Positions 1 through 7,996 of a stretch of 64,000 nt of DNA are shown here, one piece after another. Location: positions 1 to 64,000 of the forward strand of contig NZ_NJAJ01000019.1 in assembly GCF_002632825.1 (NCBI RefSeq). The letters are read 5' to 3'. The DNA is from Xenorhabdus stockiae (GTDB lineage Bacteria > Pseudomonadota > Gammaproteobacteria > Enterobacterales > Enterobacteriaceae). A model generated the notes under the pieces. The model did not search any database. It saw only the letters and a list, made by a program, of their open reading frames with translations, and was not told where the DNA came from. How positions within the stretch are numbered: position 1 is the stretch's first letter; each line of letters begins with the position of its first letter. The translations under genes were made by a program, and so were the position numbers.

Positions 1-91
1 AACTGCTCAGTAATGTGAAAAAATTCTTGAAAAAATCTGCAAATAGACTCTTTCAGAGAAAGTAAATCGAGTGTCTCACTATTATGAAAAG

Positions 92-427
92 TTATTTAGC
101 AAAAATAAAACGTCGGCATTGTGATTTGGCTGCGGCCTGAAGTAGATAATTTATGGTTAAGATATTGGCAGGTAATAAATCTTCAAATTCTGCATTTGCG
201 TAGGGAATACCGGCGAGGTGGATAATGTTTTCTACATCAGAAACTAAATCTTCCGCAGCAGAGGGATTAGATAAATCAGCCAGTATGAAACAATGTGGGG
301 CAGGAATGTGATAGTCAGGGTGTTTTTGATCTACAAGAGTGAAAATATAACGATCCTGCATTGCCAGAAAAAAAGTCCGTCCTATACGCCCACTTGCTCC
401 AGTTAACAAAATAGTACGTTTTGACAT
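92..427 (-). pseudogene. Truncated NAD-dependent epimerase/dehydratase
   Basis: The 111-residue product opens with a Rossmann nucleotide-binding motif (LLTGASGRIG, residues 7-16) and has the NIIHLAGIPYA strand typical of extended short-chain dehydrogenases such as uronate dehydrogenase and NAD-dependent epimerases. Family members are usually 260-330 residues. This one stops right after RRFIFAK, where intact homologues continue with the serine-rich strand and the YxxxK catalytic pair, so the catalytic half is missing. The remaining 91 bases before the window edge show no clear continuation in any frame. It is probably a decayed gene; a short functional NAD-binding protein is less likely. Confidence 0.6.
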
Positions 428-649
428 TATTTTCCTTGATCCTGTCTGTTTTCAGATGAAATGTTGTTGTGATTTTATACACGAAAATTTTGACATATGT
501 ATGAAGTAAGCATATTTTAAATTTATTTTTCTCAGAAGTGATTATTTCTATTTTGTATGGTTTTTTAGTCCTGAATGCTCATAATCAAAGTATCATGGGT
601 TATGATCCATTACAGGATCTTTTTAGTAAAATATAAAAAACTTCAATTT

Positions 650-1390
650 ATGAATATTATTATCTTATCCCTACTATTTATTACCGCTGCTTTATTACAT
701 GGCATCAGTGGCATTGGTTTCCCCATTGCCAGTACAACGGCATTAAGTCTATTTATGCCATTAAAAGCGGCGGTGGTTTTAGCCTTATGGCCAACATTAT
801 TGATCAATGTGTTAAGTGTCATTTCCGGTGGGAAAATTGGCCCGATATTACATAAATACAGTTTGCTGGCACTATTTTCCTTAGTAGGCAGTTTTATTGG
901 AGCAAAACTTTTATTTCTGGTTAATCCGGCTTATTTGCAATTACTATTAAGTGGAGTTATTGCATTTTACATTATCAATAGTATCCGTAGCACGAATCTC
1001 CGTTTATCTACAAATCCGGTTATTTTGTCACTATTCGGTTTGGTGGCGGGTATTATCGGTGGGGCGACAAATGCCATGTCACCTATATTGATAATGTGTC
1101 TGCTGGCAATGAGCAGTGATCGTCATGAAATCGCGCGGGCGGCTAATCTTTGTTTTTTGCTCGGCAAAATCAGCCAATTGATCGTATTACGTAACGAAGC
1201 CTTTGAACTATTCTCTTCGGATTATTTATGGCCTGCACTGTTACTGACAGTATTATCTGTCCTCTTTCTTTTTATTGGCACTCGTCTGAGAACTCGTATC
1301 AGTGCTCAGCATTTTCGCGGGCTGATGCTTATTCTGCTGGGAGTACTGGCAGTAATGTCTGCAATTCAGGCGATACGGGTGTTGGTATAG
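650..1390 (+). CDS. TSUP (TauE/SafE) family membrane permease
   Basis: The protein of 246 residues is almost entirely hydrophobic, with about eight predicted membrane segments. It contains the duplicated pattern of the TSUP family: an N-terminal GISGIGFPIASTTAL segment and a second half with GLVAGIIGGATNAMSPIL. The family exports or imports sulfonates, sulfite or other organosulfur anions at the inner membrane; the substrate cannot be read here. An in-frame ATG 75 nt upstream exists, but starting at MNIIILSLL puts the first membrane segment at the N-terminus, as is normal. It is followed 49 bp later by a VOC-family gene on the same strand. Confidence 0.8.
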   Translation: MNIIILSLLFITAALLHGISGIGFPIASTTALSLFMPLKAAVVLALWPTLLINVLSVISGGKIGPILHKYSLLALFSLVGSFIGAKLLFLVNPAYLQLLLSGVIAFYIINSIRSTNLRLSTNPVILSLFGLVAGIIGGATNAMSPILIMCLLAMSSDRHEIARAANLCFLLGKISQLIVLRNEAFELFSSDYLWPALLLTVLSVLFLFIGTRLRTRISAQHFRGLMLILLGVLAVMSAIQAIRVLV

Positions 1391-1439
1391 TGCAATGTAT
1401 TTTTCAGAGGAAAATATTCCTATTTAAGGAGTCAGTAAG

Positions 1440-1787
1440 ATGAGCTCTTGGGAATCTGTACCCGTTTTAGCCGCATTAAATATGGATGAAATGATCCAGT
1501 TTTATACCGCAAGACTAGGTTTTACCTGTGACTCTCAATTCGGTGAACAATATGGAATAGTATCGAGAGGAGATACAGAATTACATTTTTGGTCTTGCGA
1601 TGATAAATATATAGCGGAAAATACTTCATGTTATATATACGTAGAGAATATTCAGGAAGTATTTGATGAGCTTAACGGTAAAGTTGAAATATCAGATATA
1701 AAAGAAACCAGTTGGGGAGGATTAGAGATGTATCTATATGATCCCAGTGGAAATCTACTCAAATTTGGTCAAATTCCATCTAATTAA
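1440..1787 (+). CDS. VOC family protein (glyoxalase/bleomycin-resistance-like)
   Basis: The 115-residue product has the layout of bleomycin-binding and glyoxalase-like proteins: a first beta-alpha-beta module with MIQFYTARLGFTCD near residues 17-30, ELHFWSCDD near 43-51, and a closing module ending in MYLYDPSGNLLKFGQ. Such proteins either sequester a toxic compound as a dimer or bind a metal for isomerase or dioxygenase chemistry. An AAGGAG ribosome-binding site lies 9 nt before the ATG. Its closeness to the TSUP gene suggests co-transcription. The ligand is unknown. Confidence 0.75.
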   Translation: MSSWESVPVLAALNMDEMIQFYTARLGFTCDSQFGEQYGIVSRGDTELHFWSCDDKYIAENTSCYIYVENIQEVFDELNGKVEISDIKETSWGGLEMYLYDPSGNLLKFGQIPSN

Positions 1788-1832
1788 AACAGAGATATTG
1801 AGTGTTTTTTCATAATCTGTTGCTATTTATTC

Positions 1833-1854
1833 GGCACCACTGAATTGTGGTGCC
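1833..1854. terminator. Hairpin between VOC gene and hemL
   Basis: An 8-bp perfect stem (GGCACCAC / GTGGTGCC) with a 6-nt loop sits between the convergent VOC and hemL genes, 13 bp beyond the hemL stop. Neither side has a strong T-run, so it may be a shared, modest terminator. Confidence 0.5.
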
Positions 1855-1866
1855 ATAATAAGAAAC

Positions 1867-3150
1867 TTATTTCAGCTTAGCGAAACAACGAGCAGCAGCA
1901 TCAACGGTACGCTGAATATCTTCCTCTGAATGAGCGATAGACATAAAACCAGCTTCGAATGCGGATGGTGCCAGATAGACGCCTTCATCCAACATTAAAT
2001 GGAAGAACTTCTTGAATCGTTCAACATCACATTTCATCACATCCTGATAGCAGGTAACGCTTTTCGCATCGGTAAAGAAAATACCGAACATACCGCCAAC
2101 GTGGTTAATAACCAGAGGAATATCAGCTTTGGCAGCCGCATTTTTTAATCCCGTTGCCAGTTTATCCGTCAGTTCACTCAGGCATTGATGGACACCAGTC
2201 TGAGCAACTTCTTTCAGGCAGGCTAAACCTGCCGCCATCGCAATCGGGTTGCCGGAAAGGGTTCCCGCCTGATAAACAGGGCCGGTTGGAGCCAGTTTTT
2301 CCATAATTTCCTGACGGCCACCGAATGCACCAACAGGCATCCCACCACCGATGATTTTTCCAAGAGAAGTGAGATCAGGTTTAACTCCGTAATATTCCTG
2401 TGCACCACCTAAAGCAACACGAAAACCTGTCATTACTTCATCAATAATCAACAGAGCGCCGAATTCATCACACAGTTTACGCAGCCCCGGCAAAAATTCA
2501 GGTTGCGGTGGGATGCAGTTCATATTGCCGGCAACAGGTTCGACGATAATACAGGCGATCTCTTCGGGGAATTTTTCGAATGCTTCACGCACTGAATTCA
2601 AATCATTGTAGACGCAGGTCAGAGTGTGTTTGGCGAAATCGGCAGGAACTCCCGGAGAATTTGGTTGTCCGATAGTCAGAGCACCGGAACCGGCTTTTAC
2701 CAGCAGGCAATCTGCGTGACCATGGTAGCAACCTTCGAATTTGATGATTTTATCGCGCTGAGTATAACCACGAGCCAGACGGATGGCACTCATCGTTGCT
2801 TCCGTGCCTGAGTTCACCATACGAACCATATCCATTGAAGGAACCAGCTTTGTTACCAGTTTTGCCATTTCTACTTCGGCAGCCGTCGGAGCACCAAAAC
2901 TCAGACCACGTTCAGCAGCTTCAATGACAGCGTTGCGGATAGCAGGGTGATTGTGCCCCAGAACCATTGGTCCCCATGAACCGACATAATCGATATAGGC
3001 ATTACCATCGACATCGTAAAGATAGGCACCGTTGGCACGTTGGATAAATACAGGTGTACCGCCAACTCCATTGAAAGCGCGCACCGGGGAGTTTACACCA
3101 CCGGGTATAACATGTTTTGCCTGAGAGTAAAGTGTTTCGGACTGGCTCAT
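1867..3150 (-). CDS. hemL: Glutamate-1-semialdehyde 2,1-aminomutase
   Basis: HemL converts glutamate-1-semialdehyde to 5-aminolevulinate, the committed precursor of haem and other tetrapyrroles, in the C5 pathway in the cytosol. The 427-residue product matches the usual length. It carries class III aminotransferase features: [16 protein letters not shown] in the N-terminal third, [10 protein letters not shown] before the PLP site, and the PLP lysine in [14 protein letters not shown]. It is divergent from erpA, as in E. coli, although the clcA gene between them there is absent. Identification is secure. Confidence 0.97.
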   Translation of the reverse strand: MSQSETLYSQAKHVIPGGVNSPVRAFNGVGGTPVFIQRANGAYLYDVDGNAYIDYVGSWGPMVLGHNHPAIRNAVIEAAERGLSFGAPTAAEVEMAKLVTKLVPSMDMVRMVNSGTEATMSAIRLARGYTQRDKIIKFEGCYHGHADCLLVKAGSGALTIGQPNSPGVPADFAKHTLTCVYNDLNSVREAFEKFPEEIACIIVEPVAGNMNCIPPQPEFLPGLRKLCDEFGALLIIDEVMTGFRVALGGAQEYYGVKPDLTSLGKIIGGGMPVGAFGGRQEIMEKLAPTGPVYQAGTLSGNPIAMAAGLACLKEVAQTGVHQCLSELTDKLATGLKNAAAKADIPLVINHVGGMFGIFFTDAKSVTCYQDVMKCDVERFKKFFHLMLDEGVYLAPSAFEAGFMSIAHSEEDIQRTVDAAARCFAKLK

Positions 3151-3376
3151 TAATCAATGCTCCTGAAAGACGAGAGATATGTAGATTTGCCATTCTAAAT
3201 CACCCAAGTAGGTAAGCCAAATTAGAAGCAAAGGAATAAGTATGTATGGCAAAACTTGAACGAATCAGTCAGGTATTAGATAATCGCTGTTAACTGATCT
3301 GAAGGTTTATGCCCCCTATTGGGTATACAGTAACTTTCCGAGAATTTTTACCGGAAAACCGGACTGGAGTAAAAAT

Positions 3377-3721
3377 ATGAGCGATGATGCTGCATTGCCT
3401 TTGCAGTTTACTGATGCCGCAGCCAACAAAGTGAAAGTATTGGTTGCTGATGAAGAGAACCCGAATCTGCGTTTGCGGGTTTATATTACAGGTGGTGGTT
3501 GTAGCGGTTTCCAGTATGGTTTCACTTTCGATGACCAAATGAACGAAGGTGATATGACAATTCAGAAACAGGGTGTTGAGCTGGTCGTTGACCCGATGAG
3601 CCTGCAATATCTGGTGGGCGGCTGTGTCGATTATACCGAAGGTCTGGAAGGCTCCCGCTTTATCGTCACTAATCCGAACGCAAAAACGACTTGTGGTTGT
3701 GGCTCTTCTTTTAGTATCTGA
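3377..3721 (+). CDS. erpA: A-type iron-sulfur carrier protein ErpA
   Basis: ErpA delivers iron-sulfur clusters to apoproteins such as IspG. The 114-residue protein has the three conserved cysteines of A-type carriers: one in [11 protein letters not shown] and two in the C-terminal TTCGCGSSF. Length and sequence closely match the E. coli protein. It stands alone, divergent from hemL, and is followed by a long perfect hairpin. Confidence 0.97.
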   Translation: MSDDAALPLQFTDAAANKVKVLVADEENPNLRLRVYITGGGCSGFQYGFTFDDQMNEGDMTIQKQGVELVVDPMSLQYLVGGCVDYTEGLEGSRFIVTNPNAKTTCGCGSSFSI

Positions 3722-3754
3722 TTGGGAACATTGAACACTCATTTCAATGTAAAA

Positions 3755-3784
3755 CTTAAGGGCAACGTTTACGTTGCCCTTAAG
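3755..3784 (+). terminator. Perfect palindromic hairpin after erpA
   Basis: A 14-bp perfect inverted repeat with only two bases at its centre (CTTAAGGGCAACGT and its complement) starts 33 bp after the erpA stop. The stem would terminate or protect the erpA mRNA. There is no long T-run after it, so RNA stabilisation is also possible. Confidence 0.6.
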
Positions 3785-3908
3785 GCGCTATCAAGCTTAT
3801 AGAGTTTTCGCGTTGAGTCATTTTTTCATTGCACTTATTGATCTAAATAATTTTACTTATATAAAATTTAATTATTATAGATGGATGTTAATTAAATTTA
3901 TTTAATGC

Positions 3909-4316
3909 TTAAAAGTCAACTTCGTACATATAATCCCCGAATTCTTTGAAATAAAGCTCTTGAGTTACCATAAAGTCTTTATTTAATTCTTTGAGATAAT
4001 TATCATCCCGCAAGCCGAAATAGGGAGAGTGATGCATAAAGTGACCATAAATGTTTTGACAGTCATTTTGATAACGTTGAGTATCAAGAATATGATGATG
4101 CCATATTTCATCTACTTCGATAGAGGGAACGATTTTTATATCTGAGCCTTTATATTTATATAGAATAAACATAAAATTCTTATATTGTTCCATTGCATCA
4201 TTTGCTCCCTCTTCTGTCCATACTTTGGCTATATTCGGGTCTTTTTGAGTGATTTTCTTAATAATCCACGTAAGATCAAGGAGTTTGACTTTTTCAGTGA
4301 ATTCTTCTTTTGTCAT
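3909..4316 (-). CDS. GRDP-like (glycine-rich-domain-protein-like) His-rich protein
   Basis: The 135-residue protein contains the motif VDEIWHHHILDTQRY (residues 68-82), Cys86, then IYGHFMHHSPYFG (89-101). This WHxHILDTxxY...C...FGxFxHHxPYxG signature is what I recall of the bacterial GRDP-like/DUF1399 family. The cluster His73-75, Cys86, His92, His95 and His96 looks like a metal-binding site; the biochemical function is not known to me. There is no signal peptide or membrane segment. It lies between erpA and btuF, where E. coli has yadS, is AT-rich, and follows a 14-codon ORF on the same strand with a hairpin between them. That arrangement resembles a peptide gene with a downstream tailoring gene, but this is inference. 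Confidence 0.6.
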   Translation of the reverse strand: MTKEEFTEKVKLLDLTWIIKKITQKDPNIAKVWTEEGANDAMEQYKNFMFILYKYKGSDIKIVPSIEVDEIWHHHILDTQRYQNDCQNIYGHFMHHSPYFGLRDDNYLKELNKDFMVTQELYFKEFGDYMYEVDF

Positions 4317-4350
4317 TTTCTTAATCCCTTTTATTTTACATAGATAAATC

Positions 4351-4375
4351 AGGAATAGGAGTTAATCCTATTCCT
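4351..4375 (-). promoter_or_regulatory. Hairpin between tiny ORF and GRDP-like gene
   Basis: A perfect 10-bp stem (AGGAATAGGA / TCCTATTCCT) with a 5-nt loop lies 29 bp after the stop of the 14-codon ORF and 34 bp before the GRDP-like start. There is no T-run on the minus strand, so it looks more like an attenuating, partially terminating or mRNA-stabilising element than a full terminator. Confidence 0.6.
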
Positions 4376-4404
4376 GTTTGTTATTTATAAAAAGGTTTAT
4401 GAGT

Positions 4405-4449
4405 TTATTCACAAGCTGATGGTTTAGCTATTTTTCGTGTTCTTTTCAT
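4405..4449 (-). CDS. Putative 14-residue peptide
   Basis: The frame reads ATG to TAA and encodes a strongly basic N-terminal half (MKRTRKIAK) and a short tail PSACE with one cysteine. What makes it more than chance is a good ribosome-binding site, AGAGGT, placed 7 nt before the ATG, in an otherwise featureless AT-rich gap, and the hairpin plus GRDP-like gene directly downstream on the same strand. It could be a leader peptide, a RiPP-like precursor, or a chance ORF. Nothing in its sequence is recognised. Confidence 0.35.
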   Translation of the reverse strand: MKRTRKIAKPSACE

Positions 4450-4601
4450 AATTAATACCTCTAATAACATAAGTTATTTTTTTGATATCAATTTTATATT
4501 AGTAATAATTACCAGTATAAAACCGATGTGTGGATTATAACCAGAAAACAGAGATTTTAAAATATAAAAATAATGAAGCAGTAATGTTTGAATTCTTATT
4601 T

Positions 4602-5444
4602 TTAATGCAGTGTCAATTGCTGACACAATTGCTCAGTTGCGAGAATAATCCTTGGCCCGGCGCGGCTGAACCAGTCATCATTGATGGTGATAATTCTGAT
4701 ATTCAACTGTGGCCGCCAGAATTCGGCTACTCTCTGTTTTTGAGCTTCCGTTCCGCCCATCACAATGACTTCCGGTTTACGTACCAGAACCTGTTCACGG
4801 TTAACCTGAGGCCACGGTACGGGGCTATCGGCAAAGATATTTCTGCCTCCACATGCAGAAACAATTTCACTCTGAATGGTATGGCTGGATGAAGTAAAAA
4901 TTGGATTTATACCAAATTGGATAAATACTGGGGTAGGGTTTGCTTTGGCATAATTTTGTTTTAACTGACTGAATTTTTGCCGGATATCCGCAGCGGCTTT
5001 TTTAGCTGTATCCGGATGTGAACTATAGGCTGCCAGCCGCTCTAAATCAGTGGCAACATCCTCTACTTTTTTCACATCAGAGTAAAAAATCGGAATACCG
5101 AGTGCAGCGAGTTGCTCCAGTGGCCTTTGTGGATTACCACCTCGCCATGCCAAGATTAAATCAGGTTTCAGGGCGATGATCCGCTCAACATTGATACCCT
5201 GCCAATCGGCGACCTGTTCCAGTTTTTTTGCTGCTTCAGGATAATCGGAGTAAGCACTGACAGCGACAAGCTGATCGCCCATGCCTGCGGCATAAGCAAG
5301 TTCAGTGGTGGAGGGGGCAAGGCTGATCACACGGGAAGCTGTTGCGTAAAGTGGAGCACTGAAAACACTTAAAAAGCTATACAGTAGAAATAAAAATACC
5401 ATCCAGACCGAGTGATAATCGGTGGTTTTCAAGTAGAATTTCAT
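4602..5444 (-). CDS. btuF: Vitamin B12 periplasmic binding protein
   Basis: BtuF captures cobalamin in the periplasm and hands it to the BtuCD ABC importer. The 280-residue product has a hydrophobic signal peptide ending near an alanine-rich site (APLYA) and the BtuF/helical-backbone fold with [31 protein letters not shown] and the C-terminal [16 protein letters not shown] five codons upstream is possible, but the ATG at 5444 is better placed relative to the upstream GGAA. It follows mtnN on the same strand, as in E. coli, separated by a hairpin. Confidence 0.92.
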   Translation of the reverse strand: MKFYLKTTDYHSVWMVFLFLLYSFLSVFSAPLYATASRVISLAPSTTELAYAAGMGDQLVAVSAYSDYPEAAKKLEQVADWQGINVERIIALKPDLILAWRGGNPQRPLEQLAALGIPIFYSDVKKVEDVATDLERLAAYSSHPDTAKKAAADIRQKFSQLKQNYAKANPTPVFIQFGINPIFTSSSHTIQSEIVSACGGRNIFADSPVPWPQVNREQVLVRKPEVIVMGGTEAQKQRVAEFWRPQLNIRIITINDDWFSRAGPRIILATEQLCQQLTLH

Positions 5445-5462
5445 TAATTGATGTTCCAAACT

Positions 5463-5487
5463 TTAGAGCCTATAAAATAGGCTCTAA
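5463..5487 (-). promoter_or_regulatory. Intercistronic hairpin mtnN-btuF
   Basis: A perfect 10-bp stem (TTAGAGCCTA / TAGGCTCTAA) with a 5-nt loop occupies nearly the whole 47-bp gap between mtnN and btuF. No T-run follows, so a processing or differential-expression role is as likely as termination. Confidence 0.6.
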
Positions 5488-5491
5488 GCGA

Positions 5492-6190
5492 TTACTGCTT
5501 GCTGAGTTCAGTCAGCATTGCGTTGATCATTCGTGTGGATTCCTGTGCCGCGACAACCAGAAACTCATCAAAGCTGATATGAGATTCTTGATCTGCAACG
5601 TCAGAAATAGCGCGAACAACAACGAAAGGCACTTTATATTGATGACAAACATGACCAATTGCTGCCGCTTCCATTTCAACCGCTGCAACATGTGGGAAAG
5701 TCGCCCGGATGCGTGCCAGTGGTTCTGAGCCGTTGATAAAGGCATCGCCACTGCAAACCAGACCACGAACAGCGTTCAGCTCCAGAGACTGGATACATTT
5801 TTCAGCTAAAGTAATTAATTTTTCATCAGCAATAAATGCCGCAGGGCATTGCGCCATCTGGCCCGGTTCATAACCAAAAGCGGTAAGATCAGCATCGTGG
5901 TAACGTACTTCTTCAGATACCACAATATCACCCACTTTCAGTTTCGGATCCAGACCGCCGGCTGAACCGGTGTTAATTACGATATCCGGCTGACAATGTT
6001 CAATTAACAGAGTAGTGCCAAGTGCGGAAGAGACTTTACCGATCCCGGATTTCAGCAAGGCGATATCAACACCATTCAGCTTACCGGTATAAATCTCACA
6101 TCCACCGCGCGACAATGTTTGCAGACCTTCGATCTGGTCGCGTAACAAAGTCACTTCCTGTTCCATTGCACCTATTACACCTACTTTCAT
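5492..6190 (-). CDS. mtnN: 5'-methylthioadenosine/S-adenosylhomocysteine nucleosidase
   Basis: MtnN (Pfs) cleaves adenine from methylthioadenosine, S-adenosylhomocysteine and 5'-deoxyadenosine, feeding methionine salvage and producing the AI-2 precursor. The 232-residue length is standard. The start [13 protein letters not shown], the phosphorylase strand [19 protein letters not shown], and the C-terminal [17 protein letters not shown] with the catalytic Asp are all present. It is the first gene of a pair with btuF and divergent from dgt. Confidence 0.97.
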   Translation of the reverse strand: MKVGVIGAMEQEVTLLRDQIEGLQTLSRGGCEIYTGKLNGVDIALLKSGIGKVSSALGTTLLIEHCQPDIVINTGSAGGLDPKLKVGDIVVSEEVRYHDADLTAFGYEPGQMAQCPAAFIADEKLITLAEKCIQSLELNAVRGLVCSGDAFINGSEPLARIRATFPHVAAVEMEAAAIGHVCHQYKVPFVVVRAISDVADQESHISFDEFLVVAAQESTRMINAMLTELSKQ

Positions 6191-6231
6191 GTGTCATACT
6201 CTCTTTTGTTATTAGTTTGTGCCTATTCATA

Positions 6232-6358
6232 TATACCCTATGGATTTCGAGTTGCATCGCGGCGGCGAGGGAACACATCCCCGGGAGCATAGAAAACTAT
6301 GTGACTGGGGTGAGTGAGCGTAGCCAACAAAGAGGCAGCTTGAAAGACGACGGGTATA
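6232..6358 (-). repeat. Full-length ERIC element
   Basis: The element starts with TATACCC, ends with GGGTATA and is exactly 127 bp, the canonical ERIC length. It contains the hallmark strings GTGACTGGGGTGAGTGAGCG and TTGAAAGACGACGGGTATA. It lies in the mtnN/dgt divergent gap and can fold into a long hairpin. Confidence 0.95.
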
Positions 6359-6448
6359 GGCCTGATTAATGCGGCAGTGTATCATTAAATAATCGTCTGC
6401 CAGAGGTTCAGGCTATAAATAATCGTATCATTCGATATGGGGGGATTG

Positions 6449-7996
6449 ATGCCTAAGATTGATTTCAAGCAAAAACTGAATTTTCAGCGCAAGTACAGAA
6501 ACGCTTCTATCCATGATGCTAATGAAGAGCAGATAAACCGGCAGTTTGAAAGTGATCGCGGGCGGATCATCAACTCTGCGGCTATCCGGCGGTTGCAGCA
6601 GAAAACACAGGTGTTTCCGCTGGAACGTAATGCGGCGGTGCGCAGCCGGTTAACGCATTCACTGGAAGTGCAACAAATTGGTCGTTATATCTCTAAAACC
6701 ATTATTGCCGAACTGACAAAACAGAATTTGCTGGAAAAATATGGACTGAGTGAACGTCTGAGTGCTTTTGAAAGCCTGATTGAGATGGCTTGTCTGATGC
6801 ATGATATCGGCAACCCCCCGTTTGGTCATTTTGGCGAGGCGGCGATTAAGGACTGGTTTTCCCGCCGGTTAGATCCTGACTATTTACCTGAGACTGAATT
6901 ACCTGAGACCGAACAGACCAACCGGCAGGATAATTGTCAGGTTGCAGCACTGTGTTTGAGTGGAGAAGAGAAAAAAGATCTATTCCGACGCCAGTTGCGG
7001 ATGGATCTATGCCAGTTTGAAGGAAATGCGCAGGCTATCCGGCTGGCACACAGCCTGCTTAAACTGAATCTGACGTATGCTCAAATCGGCTGTATTCTCA
7101 AATATACCTGTCCGGCTTATCGTCTCGAAGAATCTCCGGAAGAATTCAGTTATCTGATGAAGAAAAAAGGTTATTACTGGTCAGAAGATTGTTTTATCCG
7201 TGAATTGAAAAAAGAGCTGCAATTGGGGGATTTCTGCCGTTTTCCACTGACCTATATTATGGAAGCCGCCGATGATATTTCTTACTGTATCGCTGATTTG
7301 GATGATGCGGTTGAGAAAGGGATTTTTAATGTTGATCAGCTGGTGGAATATCTGAAACAAGAATGGGAAGAGAATGGTGGTCACCACAAAGGCGATTTGT
7401 TCGAATCGACGGTAATTCAGGCTTATAAAAAAACGACCAATAATGAAGCCCGCCGTAATATTCACGAACAATTTTTCATGTATCTGCGGGTGTTTATTAC
7501 CGGCAAATTAGTCCCTTATACGGCACAGCGTTTTATTGAACATTTACCAGAAATTTATGCCGGTACTTTCAATCATGCTTTACTGGAAGCCAATGGCGAA
7601 GAACACCGTTTACTGAGTACCTTAAAGAGCGTGACGCGCAAACGGGTATTCAATCACCCTGAAGTGGAAGAACTTGAATTACAGGGCTACCGGATTATTA
7701 CCGGTTTGCTGGATGTTTATAGTCCGTTACTGGAATTATCCCGCCAAGATTTCTGGGAACTACACCAGAATAACTTCCACAAAAAATACTTTATTGAAAC
7801 CCGCTTGTTGCACAAGCTTTCAACTAAACACCGGCTGGCTTATAACGAAGCAGTGGAGGGAATTATTGCCACTGACGAAACTGAAAAAGACGTGCTTGAA
7901 TTTTACTATCGGGCACGTCTTATTCAGGATTATATCAGTGGCATGACAGACCATTATGCTTACGAAGAATACCGCAAGTTTATGGTATCGAAGTGA
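6449..7996 (+). CDS. dgt: Deoxyguanosinetriphosphate triphosphohydrolase
   Basis: Dgt hydrolyses dGTP to deoxyguanosine and triphosphate, affecting dNTP pools and mutation rate. The 515-residue protein has the HD-domain residues in [15 protein letters not shown] and [16 protein letters not shown], and the later [18 protein letters not shown]. An upstream ATG adds [16 protein letters not shown] aligns with the E. coli start. The 3' end overlaps the convergent barA gene by 17 bp, whereas in E. coli dgt is followed by degP, so this is a rearrangement junction. Confidence 0.95.
   Translation: MPKIDFKQKLNFQRKYRNASIHDANEEQINRQFESDRGRIINSAAIRRLQQKTQVFPLERNAAVRSRLTHSLEVQQIGRYISKTIIAELTKQNLLEKYGLSERLSAFESLIEMACLMHDIGNPPFGHFGEAAIKDWFSRRLDPDYLPETELPETEQTNRQDNCQVAALCLSGEEKKDLFRRQLRMDLCQFEGNAQAIRLAHSLLKLNLTYAQIGCILKYTCPAYRLEESPEEFSYLMKKKGYYWSEDCFIRELKKELQLGDFCRFPLTYIMEAADDISYCIADLDDAVEKGIFNVDQLVEYLKQEWEENGGHHKGDLFESTVIQAYKKTTNNEARRNIHEQFFMYLRVFITGKLVPYTAQRFIEHLPEIYAGTFNHALLEANGEEHRLLSTLKSVTRKRVFNHPEVEELELQGYRIITGLLDVYSPLLELSRQDFWELHQNNFHKKYFIETRLLHKLSTKHRLAYNEAVEGIIATDETEKDVLEFYYRARLIQDYISGMTDHYAYEEYRKFMVSK

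Noticed and set aside
1-91. Continuation of the truncated epimerase or start of another gene
   Set aside because: One frame stays open to the window edge but its residues match neither the epimerase family nor anything else I recognise.
3290-3742. 150-codon ORF opposite erpA
   Set aside because: It is the antisense shadow of the highly conserved erpA gene; codon pattern and lack of homology argue against it.
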